Shown here piece after piece: positions 1 through 10,811 of a DNA stretch of 64,000 nucleotides. The stretch is from an uncultured Acidobacteriia bacterium (GTDB lineage Bacteria > Acidobacteriota > Terriglobia > Bryobacterales > Bryobacteraceae): NCBI GenBank assembly GCA_903907865.1, contig CAIVPR010000041.1:1-64000 (forward strand), written 5' to 3'. A model generated the notes under the pieces. It searched no databases. It was not told the DNA's origin and saw only the letters and a list, made by a program, of their open reading frames with translations. The position numbers were made by a program, and so were the translations under genes. Position 1 is the stretch's first letter. Each line of letters begins with the position of its first letter.

Positions 1-1
1 A

Positions 2-68
2 GCTGGCTTGCGCCAGCCCTGGTTACCGGCCGAACTGCGGCCGGAAAGGTACAGGGGCTCCGCCCCTG
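2..68. repeat. cluster of three consecutive hairpins
   Basis: Three perfect inverted repeats follow one another: GCTGGC at 2-7 with 12-17, CCGGCCG at 26-32 with 38-44, and CAGGGGC at 52-58 with 62-68. Loops are only 3-5 nt, so all three could fold in RNA. They lie downstream of the leftward kinase gene that ends at 162. No long T-run follows, so an intrinsic terminator is not proven. The remaining bases to 161 hold no gene I can support. They do contain a 17-nt word at 129-145 that recurs at 20722-20738. Confidence 0.5.
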
Positions 69-161
69 CGACCCCGTTCGGGAAAAAACCGGAAATACCC
101 CTTGACACAGGGGGGCCTTCTCATGGAAGCCGCGACCGCGAGGGAACTGGTGCGCAGTCCT

Positions 162-1010
162 TTATTTCCAGTTCGGGAAGGGATTGCCGGGCCCGCTGCG
201 GCAGTCCTCTACCAGGTCCACGATGCGCTTCTTGCGCCTAACCAGCGCGTTCAACAGCCGGTCCAAGTCCGCCTCCTCCTTCTCCGTCCGTTCGTGGCCC
301 AGCCATTCGGGCGGGATGCGGCTCAGGGCGCGGTCGAGTACCGATTCGGGGAAGTTTATGACGCGCGACAGCCATGGCTCGAAGTCTCGGATCGAAGTCA
401 CCGCCTGGTAGACCTTGCGCCGGGGGTAGAGGCCGCTGATGGCCGACTCGGGGAGGTCCCAGTGGGGGCCGTTGAAGATGAAGCCGTGGTCCACCATCAG
501 CGCCACGAAGCCCAACTTGCGCGGGGGGATTCCGGGGCGGGCCATCCAGTCGCTGAGTTCGGCCCGGAAGAAGATGCTTTGGCGGCCGTCGGCATTGGAG
601 AGCCAGCGGTCGAAGACCAGGGCCGCGAGGAACTGCTCGGGATTGGCGACTTTCTCGAGGAGTTGGTCGGGTATGAAGTCGAAGACGGCAAGGCGGTCGG
701 GATGGCCGGGGTGGCGCGAGCCGAAGTGCCAGCCGGGCTCGACCGGGACTTGGCGGCTGCCCAACTGGATGTGGACATCGGGGTTGGCGTCCAGGAAGTC
801 AGGCGTGACCCGCACCAGTCCATAGCCGGGCGAGGCGATCTGGAGGTGGGCGAGAATTTCCGAGGCGATCAACTCGTTGACCAGGATGCGCCGATGCTGG
901 GGGTTATTCTGGAATTTGACGACATAGAACTGGCCGTCGTCGGCCTCCAGCAGGTGGGCCTGCGCCCCTCCCCTCATCTTACGGATGAATCGACGGGCGT
1001 TTACGCGCAT
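162..1010 (-). CDS. HipA-like orphan kinase
   Basis: This 282-residue protein looks like the HipA-like kinase family common in Solibacter-type acidobacteria. Near the N-terminus K32 in VVKFQNN is a candidate ATP-binding lysine, followed by N45/E46. A catalytic-loop-like segment, FDRWLSNADGRQ (residues 133-144), supplies the D and N residues expected of a HipA-type loop. VDHGFIFNG at 173-181 could provide the metal-binding Asp. The start is ATG at 1010. No HipB-type helix-turn-helix gene is adjacent, so it is unlike a classical HipBA toxin-antitoxin pair. A divergent small gene begins 36 bp away at 1047. The family assignment rests on motif resemblance, and the substrate is unknown. Confidence 0.65.
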   Translation of the reverse strand: MRVNARRFIRKMRGGAQAHLLEADDGQFYVVKFQNNPQHRRILVNELIASEILAHLQIASPGYGLVRVTPDFLDANPDVHIQLGSRQVPVEPGWHFGSRHPGHPDRLAVFDFIPDQLLEKVANPEQFLAALVFDRWLSNADGRQSIFFRAELSDWMARPGIPPRKLGFVALMVDHGFIFNGPHWDLPESAISGLYPRRKVYQAVTSIRDFEPWLSRVINFPESVLDRALSRIPPEWLGHERTEKEEADLDRLLNALVRRKKRIVDLVEDCRSGPGNPFPNWK

Positions 1011-1046
1011 GGCACCCGCACTGGCTGGCCTTGGAAAGGACTGAGG

Positions 1047-1280
1047 ATGAGCGAAGAGAACAAGACGGAAGCAGCGGCCAAGTTGGCCGGCGAGAAGAAC
1101 CGGGACGAGATCGCGCTGGAGTTGATGAAATTCATCGCCGTCACCACAGGATACGGCAAAGGCAGCGTCGCCGCGGCGGGGTTCTCGGCGAAGCCCTCCA
1201 AAACGGCTGAAGAATATACCGATGCGCTGTTGGGCTTGTTCGAGCGGTGCCGGGCCGTGGTTGCAAAACCGGTGGAATAG
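1047..1280 (+). CDS. small hypothetical protein
   Basis: This encodes 77 residues and starts MSEENKTEAAAKLAGEKNRD. The reading frame is open upstream to position 102, but that part is antisense to the kinase gene. The internal ATG at 1047 follows the purine-rich GGAAAGGACTGAGG and is the natural start. The product is soluble, Lys/Ala/Glu-rich and has no membrane segment or signal peptide. It is divergent from the HipA-like kinase at 1010, with only 36 bp between them for two promoters. I do not recognise the family. Ala/Lys-rich composition and good codon use favour a real gene. Confidence 0.55.
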   Translation: MSEENKTEAAAKLAGEKNRDEIALELMKFIAVTTGYGKGSVAAAGFSAKPSKTAEEYTDALLGLFERCRAVVAKPVE

Positions 1281-1384
1281 GGCGGGCGGGTCGTGTGTCC
1301 CGCGTGCGCTGTCATTGTGCTTATTTCAGGAACCGTCCGGGTAGGAATTGACCGACATCCCCAGCCGGCAGCGTCCTCGCCCAT

Positions 1385-1603
1385 TTGACGCGTCCCGCCG
1401 GATTTGCCCCCGGAAACGCCATGCAGGAGGCGTTGCGCGATGACAGGATTACCGAGTTCGAGTTCGGCGTAATGTTGGGTATTACGGACCGGCGTGCGCG
1501 GGATGGGTTCCTGAAGGTGCATGGCGTGGACCTTGCGTACACGGCAGCCGCGTTTGAACGTGAGCAATCGAGCTTACGGGAATTGAGGATCGGCGCGAAG
1601 TGA
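1385..1603 (+). CDS. UPF0175-like antitoxin, probably 5'-degraded
   Basis: The 72 residues match the C-terminal pattern of UPF0175 antitoxins: a short helix, the LGITDRRARDGFLKVHGV segment and a final acidic stretch after YTAAAF. The frame opens with a TTG at 1385, and the first ATG at 1421 would remove conserved sequence. An in-frame TGA lies at 1349, and the usual N-terminal strand of the family is not seen, so the 5' end appears lost or frameshifted. Its stop overlaps the GTG start of a PIN-domain fragment at 1600, the normal arrangement for UPF0175-PIN pairs. Because the toxin is truncated, the locus is probably a relic. Confidence 0.55.
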   Translation: MTRPAGFAPGNAMQEALRDDRITEFEFGVMLGITDRRARDGFLKVHGVDLAYTAAAFEREQSSLRELRIGAK

Positions 1604-1716
1604 ACGTCGTGGCTGATACGGGAACATCAAACTACCTCGTTCTCATTGAATCTGTTGATCTGTTGCCGGCGTCGATGGCCACTGCTTTTTCGAAGGTTGC
1701 CGCGGAGTCCGTGTAG
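1600..1716 (+). pseudogene. truncated PIN-domain toxin fragment
   Basis: GTG at 1600 overlaps the antitoxin stop and begins VNVVADTGTSNYLVLIESVD, the first strand and helix of a PIN ribonuclease with its first metal-binding Asp (VADTGTSNYL). Recognisable similarity ends at LLP (about 1668). The frame then enters sequence antisense to a TPR gene fragment and stops at 1714. Most of the catalytic domain, including the later acidic residues, is gone. The toxin was therefore cut by a deletion or recombination with the neighbouring kinase-TPR relic. Confidence 0.6.
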
Positions 1717-2172
1717 CGGCCTTGCGAGTAGTAGAGCGTGGCTAGACTGGAATACGCCGATGCCGTCGGACGGATCTCCAGGGAACGCTGCAGCGCAGCA
1801 ATGGCGTCGTCGGCGCGGCTCAGCCGGATATAGCTGGCGGCCAGATCGCGGTAGAGGCTGTAGTTGTCAGGAGCCAGTTGGATGCCCTTGTTCAGCTCGG
1901 GCAAGGCCTCCAGATCGCGGTTGGCCCCATGCAGGAAGGTGGCGTACCGTGCTCGTCGGTGGACGGTGTCGACTTCATCGCGATGGAGTTCATAGCCGGT
2001 GAAACGTTGTTCCATCCAGAAGCACCTTGAGCGCGACTTCACGACCCAACCGGGAGTCTCGCGCACGGTACACGGCACCCATTCCGCCAGCCCCAAGCTG
2101 CGTCAGGATTTCATATGCGCCAAAGACGCGACCAGGCTGCACCGCATCATGATAGCGCAATTCATGAACCAC
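1632..2172 (-). pseudogene. Ser/Thr protein kinase-TPR gene with internal deletion
   Basis: The 5' part, from ATG at 2172, encodes a typical bacterial Ser/Thr kinase N-terminus: [20 protein letters not shown] (glycine loop) and then [10 protein letters not shown] (VAIK lysine). This frame stops at 1990. A second frame (stop at 1632) carries TPR units, including LNKGIQLAPDNYSLYRDLA and RSLEIRPTASAYSSLATLYY. The kinase catalytic lobe is missing between them, and the end of the TPR region is cut where it meets the PIN fragment. Intact members of this architecture are usually several hundred residues longer, so this is a remnant that cannot encode an active kinase. Confidence 0.75.
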
Positions 2173-2260
2173 GCACTTGCACCGGGACCAGTGTTATGAT
2201 ATCAACATATCCGCATTCTTTGATGTAATAAAACGGTGCGTGACCGATTCCAAATTCGCA

Positions 2261-2283
2261 GGCACAGTGCCCAAGTTTGGGCA
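2261..2283. promoter_or_regulatory. overlapping inverted repeats in the metH leader
   Basis: GGCAC-A-GTGCC at 2261-2271 overlaps TGCCCAA-GT-TTGGGCA at 2268-2283. The two hairpins share bases, so they are mutually exclusive in RNA. The element lies 26 bp before the metH ATG. It could be an operator or an alternative RNA structure. I could not match the leader to a SAM or cobalamin riboswitch, so any function is inference. Confidence 0.3.
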
Positions 2284-2309
2284 TCCAGCTTGATGTACCC
2301 TGGGGAGTA

Positions 2310-6125
<3,816 letters not shown>

Positions 6126-6161
6126 GGGGATTACAATATGGTTTGGGAAGGAGGCCTAGCC

Positions 6162-6416
6162 GTGACAATCGAGGTAACGAGGCCGGATGTTGAGCAGCTA
6201 CTGCAGCAGGGACTCGGCAGCGGACGTTTTCAGACCATAGATGATTTGTTGGCAACTGCGCTCTTGGCCCTCAACGTCAAGGAGCCTGTCCGTGCGCTAG
6301 GGCCGAGCGGAGGGAAACGGCGCACATTGGTTGACTTGTTCGAACCAGTCATGGGGCTGGGACCGGATCTGGATTTCAGCCGGGACCGCTCCGAGGCCCG
6401 CCTCCTCGACCTATGA
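6162..6416 (+). CDS. antitoxin paired with VapC
   Basis: This encodes 84 residues from GTG 6162, which has GGAGG 7 nt upstream. An in-frame ATG at 6138 lacks such a site. The N-terminus (TIEVTRPDVEQLLQQGL) followed by a helix around DDLLATALLAL resembles small antitoxins that precede FitB-type PIN toxins. The tail is typical of the toxin-wrapping region. The gene overlaps vapC by 4 bp (ATGA), implying translational coupling. It should neutralise the toxin and autorepress the operon, but I saw no clear operator. Confidence 0.75.
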   Translation: MTIEVTRPDVEQLLQQGLGSGRFQTIDDLLATALLALNVKEPVRALGPSGGKRRTLVDLFEPVMGLGPDLDFSRDRSEARLLDL

Positions 6417-6838
6417 GGGGCTTTGTTCTCGACACGAATGTAGCCTCGGAGTTCATTCGTGAGAGACCTGCACCGTTGGTGCTGGACTGGTTCCGTGCGC
6501 AGAATATGAGTGAACTGTTCCTGAGCGCGATATCGGCGGGCGAACTCGCAAAAGGTTTCCACCTCCTCCCGCTAGGTAGGCGGCGTAGCCAACTCCAGGC
6601 GTGGCTGAACGCCATCCTTTCCGAGTTCGGGGACAATATCCTTCCAGTCACGAGGCGGATCGCGGAACGTTGGGGGGAATTGGACGCCCAGTGCAAACTT
6701 CGGGGTCGGCCTCATTCGGTAGCGGATGGGCTGATTGCGGCCACCGGGCTGGTACATGGCCTGACGGTTGTGACCCGGAATGTGAAAGACTTCCACGGAC
6801 TTGGCGTGGAGGTTTTCAATCCTTGGAACCCCGTGTAG
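6413..6838 (+). CDS. vapC: PIN-domain toxin, VapC/FitB type
   Basis: This 141-residue PIN ribonuclease retains the conserved acidic residues: D7 in VLDTNV, E44 in SAGELAKG, D105 in SVADGLIAATG and D126 near the C-terminal NVKDF. The length and the FVLDTNVASEFIRERP opening are typical of FitB-like VapC proteins. VapC toxins cleave RNA, often tRNA or rRNA. The ATGA overlap with the upstream antitoxin marks a complete, apparently functional type II pair, unlike the broken PIN fragment at 1600. Confidence 0.9.
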   Translation: MRGFVLDTNVASEFIRERPAPLVLDWFRAQNMSELFLSAISAGELAKGFHLLPLGRRRSQLQAWLNAILSEFGDNILPVTRRIAERWGELDAQCKLRGRPHSVADGLIAATGLVHGLTVVTRNVKDFHGLGVEVFNPWNPV

Positions 6839-7154
6839 AGGGTTCTTTCTCGGCGTCATCGCATTCATGCTTACGCTGATCGTCTGCAACCAGGACGTCA
6901 GTCCAAAGGCTGTGGCCAGCGCCGCAAGCCCATTGGCAGCGGTTCAGCACACGGAGTTGCTCAGCGGACACTCATTCTTCGATTCGGCGACAGGCGATCT
7001 GTGGGAGTATTCACTCGGACACAATGGGCTCACGTCGAGAGCGGGCACGGTCGATGTCGATGTTAAGCAACCCTACTGGACATACTTGGGGAGAGTGACA
7101 AAACTCGGAGAACCGCTCGCAAATGCGCCGCAGCGCTCCATGCAAAGCCGGTAG
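6801..7154 (+). CDS. small membrane-anchored hypothetical protein
   Basis: The frame encodes up to 117 residues. ATG 6801 overlaps the end of vapC by 38 bp; a second ATG at 6867 would start inside the hydrophobic stretch FFLGVIAFMLTLIVC and shorten the anchor. The soluble remainder contains SFFDSATGDLWEYSLGHNG and YWTYLGRVTKLGEPLA. These resemble small anchored proteins in which a single strand pair describes a tag such as 'FDSATGDLW'. No function can be assigned. The long upstream start keeps the membrane segment intact and is preferred, with caution. Confidence 0.5.
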   Translation: MAWRFSILGTPCRGFFLGVIAFMLTLIVCNQDVSPKAVASAASPLAAVQHTELLSGHSFFDSATGDLWEYSLGHNGLTSRAGTVDVDVKQPYWTYLGRVTKLGEPLANAPQRSMQSR

Positions 7155-7183
7155 CAGTGCGGTCGTAATTGCCCAACATCTCC

Positions 7184-7531
7184 TTAGATGGATTTGCGGG
7201 CCTTGGCTTGATCCATCACGCCCCGCAGGATATCATTCACGCGGGTGAGGTAACCGGGCCCGAAGTCTTGCAGCCATGCAACGACCTCAGGTTCCAGCCG
7301 GACGCTGACGAGCTTCTTGGGCGGGCGGTAGAATTTGCCCCGCACCATCCCGGCTAGTTGTTCGTCAGTCAGAGCGGGAATGTCGGTGTAGTCGATTTCC
7401 TCGTCGGGCTTTTCCTTGAGCCGGGCCAACAGCTCCGTTTGGCGTTTGGACAGGGGTGTCCCCAAAATATCGTCGGCACTCATGCTTACCAGCTTTGCGG
7501 GCTGAGATGATTCGGACAATCTCTTCACCAT
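7184..7531 (-). CDS. brnA: BrnA-family antitoxin
   Basis: The 115 residues contain the BrnA hallmark EIDYTDIPALTDEQLAG followed by a C-terminal ribbon-helix-helix-like region (VSVRLEPEVVAWLQDFG, then RVNDILRGVM). BrnA binds DNA as a dimer and neutralises BrnT. ATG 7531 gives the full frame. An internal ATG at 7483 (MSADDILGTP) would still encode all conserved sequence and shrink the overlap with brnT. It lies immediately downstream of, and overlapping, brnT, as in other brnTA operons. Confidence 0.85.
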   Translation of the reverse strand: MVKRLSESSQPAKLVSMSADDILGTPLSKRQTELLARLKEKPDEEIDYTDIPALTDEQLAGMVRGKFYRPPKKLVSVRLEPEVVAWLQDFGPGYLTRVNDILRGVMDQAKARKSI

Positions 7532-7736
7532 TTCGTTCCTCCCATGTGTGCGCTACGAGTAGGACTTCGTCGCCGACCATACCGACGGTTTGCCAACGGA
7601 CTTCACCATCGACAACACGCTCCATAACCGAGGAACTGCCAGCGTCTGCAAAGACCCGCGCTGCTGTGGCGAAATCCAAGCCGTCGTGTTTGCGTTGGTT
7701 GGCGCGGTCCTTGTCTGGGTCCCACTCGAAGCGCAT
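7365..7736 (-). CDS. brnT: BrnT-family ribonuclease toxin
   Basis: BrnT proteins are RelE-fold ribonucleases of about 90-100 residues. The opening FEWDPDKDRANQRKHDGLDF and the terminal RIISARKAG-CRRY pattern are diagnostic. ATG 7736 matches the family start, and a longer frame to 7757 adds MIHCVIR. Family similarity ends near Y90 (about 7467), yet the frame continues to 7365, adding some 33 residues that are antisense-free but run inside brnA in another frame. The 167-bp overlap is unusual. A lost stop codon near 7467 would explain the tail. Confidence 0.85.
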   Translation of the reverse strand: MRFEWDPDKDRANQRKHDGLDFATAARVFADAGSSSVMERVVDGEVRWQTVGMVGDEVLLVAHTWEERNGEEIVRIISARKAGKHECRRYFGDTPVQTPNGAVGPAQGKARRGNRLHRHSRSD

Positions 7737-7908
7737 CCGTATTACGCAGTGTATCACGAAGGCTGCCCGTCCTACCCGCCCTTGCGCGGAGCACCTTCGG
7801 CGGCAGGTCCGGACCCATGCCGACCATTAGCGTATGATGTACAAGGATGTCGGCAGGGCATTGCATGGTCACCGCACACACGGCCAAACGCAAGGTCAGG
7901 GGAAAGCT

Positions 7909-8086
7909 ATGAAGACCATGGACGCCGTCTCGATTGACATGCCGGAGTTCCGCTCGGAGGCCGAGGAGGCCGCGTGGTGGGACCAAAACCAAGAGCTGAT
8001 TGCGGATTTACTGTTGAAGCACGGTCGCAGGGGAACTGTACCGACGAAAAGTGTCTCGGGTGCGGTTGGAATCCCGGATCGCGTAG
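7909..8086 (+). pseudogene. frameshifted CopG/BrnA-like antitoxin remnant
   Basis: From ATG 7909 (GGGGAAAGC upstream) the sequence reads DMPEFRSEAEEAAWWDQNQE, a signature of CopG-like antitoxins, followed by a basic linker and PTKSVS. Just there, at about 8058-8060, the frame is lost. Removing one G restores SVRLESRIA, the start of the expected ribbon-helix-helix strand, but a TAG at 8084 then ends it. The DNA-binding domain is therefore absent. No partner toxin lies next to it. It is probably the surviving half of another toxin-antitoxin operon. Confidence 0.55.
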
Positions 8087-8098
8087 TCACCGAAGGGC

Positions 8099-10685
8099 CT
8101 ACTTCCACCGCGCCCGAATACGCACCGTCCGGTCCAAATCATCCTTAACCTCCAACACCTTCAACCGTAAATCCGGGTCAACATCCTTCCGCGCCAGATA
8201 AACCTCGACCGCCTTCTGCGCCGCCGGATCGGCATGGCCCGCCACAAAACTAGCCAACCACCCATTCACAAAGAATATTTTCCGTTGGCGCTTCAACATC
8301 GGTAGCGCGTCCAGCGCGGGCGCGACGTAGGCCACGTTCAGCGCCTCCTGATTCCGCGCGTTAAACCCGGCCAACGCGGCGGTGACGAAGTCCTCCGGCA
8401 CGGCGCCGTCCTTCAGGAATTCGTCGAAGTATTTCCGCTTGTTCTCCGGCGTCGCGACCCCCGCCAGCGCCGAGTAGGCCGAGCGCTTCCCGTCCTCCGA
8501 CTTGTCCCGCGCGCTTTCCGCCTCGACCAGCGCGGCCGTGTCGGCTGCTCCCTGCCGGACCGCGTCGAAACCAGACTCCAACGGTCCCGCTGCTGCAACG
8601 GAACGCCGGGGATCGTGCTCCCTCCCGCCAGCAGCTTGCGCAGTTCGGCCAGACTCTCGCCCGTGGAGGCGGCTCCGCTGAGGGCCCGGAAGTACGCGAT
8701 CCGGAAGTCGCGCGACTCCGCCGACCGCATCCGCTCCATCAGCACTTTCTCGAACTTCGCCGCCGCGGCATCGCGCTGGCTGTCCGAAAGGTACGACCGG
8801 ATCGCCGTTCCCGTGCGGCCGAGGACACTCTGGGTGATGTCGAGATCCGTCTCTTTCGGCAGGCTGGCGATGGCCAAATCTACGTAGGCCGAAGGGGCCA
8901 ATTCCGCCTCGCGCACCGAATCCCACAGCGCGCCCCAGTGGAGCGCCCGTTCCAGCGGGTCCTTTACGGTGTCCATGCCCTTCCGCATGGCGGCGGCGGA
9001 CTTCGGGTCCGGGAGGAAGCGCCCGTAGGCATGGTCGCCGCTGTTGGCGAAAACGTAGTCGGGGCAGGGTTTGCCGACGGCTTGCGCCACCTTGGTCTGC
9101 GCCCCACTGAACGAGACCGGCAGCGGGGTGCCGCCCAGGTCGAGTTCCGTCGAGACCGGCCAGAGGCTGCCGAGCTTCAGCGAGTCCTGCTGGAAAAGCT
9201 GCAAATCGGAGATCTTGCCCGCCGCGCAGGCCCACTGCACCGTCACCACAGGCATGCCGCGTTGGGTGACCCAGGCGTCGGCCCAGGGGCGCAAATCCTG
9301 CTTGGAGGAGGTCGAAAACGCCTGGATCAGGTCCTGCCATGTGGCGTTCGCGTAGGCGTGGTCCTTGAGGAAGAGGCGAACGCCGTCGCGGAAGCCGGTC
9401 TCGCCGATCTTGTAGTTCAGGACGCGCAGCAGGCTGGGTGCCTTCTGGTAGACGATGGGTCCGTAGGCCGATTTCGCGTCGGCCAAGTTGTTCAGTTTCT
9501 GGTAGATGGGCGAGGTGCCGGGCGTGCCGTCGATGTTGTAGGCGATGGGCTTGATGGATTCGTAGAAGCGCTTCCAGACCTCGGCGGGCGGCTCCAGCTC
9601 GGCCAGCGCGTGGAATGCCATGTACTGGGCGAAGCCTTCCTTGAGCCAGAGGTCGTCGAACCAGCGCATGGTGACCATGTCGCCGAACCATTGGTGGGAG
9701 AGCTCGTGGAGCACGAGGACGGAGCGTCGCTGGTGGTCGGTGGCGTTGGGGGCGGCGCGGAAGAGGACGCTGTCCTCGCGAAGGAAGGTGGCCCCGGCGT
9801 GCTCCATGCCGCCGTAGGGGAAGCCGGGGATCAGGACTTGGTCGTATTTGGGGAACGGGTAGGGCTGCTGGAAGAAGCCGGAAAGGTAGGCAATCCCTTG
9901 GCGGGTGTAGCGCGCGACTTCCGGCCATTCCTCCTTGGCGCGTGCCAGGACGGACTTGCGGACGAAGAGGCGCGTCGGGACGCTGGCGGTTTCGGATTCC
10001 GGCGCGGGCAGTTGCTCGAATGGCCCGGCGGCGAAGGCAAACTGGTAGGTGCTCAAGGGGCGCGTTTCGGGGAACCGGAAGACGCCGGGCGCGACGGACT
10101 GCTCGCGCGTGTTCGCGATGACGGTCCAAGCGGCGGGTGCCGTCACTTCGAGGGTGAAGCGGGCCTTCAGGTCCGGCTGGTCGAAGCAGGGGAAGGCGAG
10201 GCTGGCGTCCATGGGGACGAAGAGGCTGTAAAGGTATTCGTTGCCGTCGACGGGGTCGATGGTGCGGGTGACGGCGCGGTTGGCCTGGGCGATGGCGGAT
10301 TCGAAGGCCAGTTCGACGCGGTTGAGGCCGGGATGGAGTCGCGCGGCGGGCAGGATGATGTGGCCGTTGGACTGGGTGGGGGTGATTGCGGTGCCGTTGA
10401 CCCGGAGGTCGTGGATTTGGCCGTTGGTGATGGTGCCGGTCGGGGTGCATCGCGGAAGTCCAGGACGACATCGGTTGGCGGCAAGGCGAGGCTGAAGTCG
10501 ATGGTCTCCTGCCCCGGCATGGTCGGCGATTTTTCGCGGAGGGTCAGGGCGAGGCGGTAACGGACGTCGGAGATGGCGGCGCGGGATTTGGCGAGGTCGA
10601 GGGCGACTCCGGGCGCGGGCGGGTCGGCGGCTAGGGCTAGAATGGCGGTGGCGAGGAGGAGGGTGAGGGCGGTTCGGGCTCGCAT
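8099..10685 (-). pseudogene. M1 family aminopeptidase with two frameshifts
   Basis: The gene begins at ATG 10685 with a signal peptide (RTALTLLLATAILALA). It encodes a gluzincin peptidase with GGMEHAG in place of GAMEN, the zinc motif HELSHQWFG and the downstream glutamate in WLKEGFA. It then runs through an ERAP1-like C-terminal domain to stop 8099. Three frames are needed. The first shift is near 10450: DFRD in one frame, then GTITNGQIHDLRVNGT in the next. The second is near 8565, where QQRDRWSLV gives way to ADTAALVEAESARD. Corrected length would be about 860 residues, normal for the family. Either two single-base sequencing errors or a recent pseudogene would explain this. Confidence 0.85.
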
Positions 10686-10800
10686 GGCTGTTCTACACAG
10701 TATGAACCCCGTGGCCCGCGGGGTCGGGGTTCAATAACCGCAGGGGTCCAATGCAAGGGGAAAATGCATGGCAGGCGAAGGCGGGGTGTAGCACCCTTGT

Positions 10801-10806
10801 TAAAAT
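10801..10806 (+). promoter_or_regulatory. extended -10 box directly before the APC permease start
   Basis: TAAAAT at 10801-10806 is preceded by TGT, forming an extended -10. It ends 5 nt before GTG 10812, so transcription would begin at or within a base or two of the start codon. There is no Shine-Dalgarno sequence. A leaderless mRNA is inferred. Confidence 0.5.
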
Positions 10807-10811
10807 TTGGC

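Noticed and set aside
102-1046. Upstream extension of the small hypothetical gene
   Set aside because: It is antisense to the HipA-like kinase; ATG 1047 with a purine-rich site is the better start.
2173-2309. Possible SAM or cobalamin riboswitch before metH
   Set aside because: I could not match any class consensus; only the two hairpins reported are clear.
8938-10560. 540-codon open frame opposite the M1 aminopeptidase
   Set aside because: The Gly/Val/Glu-rich product has no domain and mirrors the peptidase gene.
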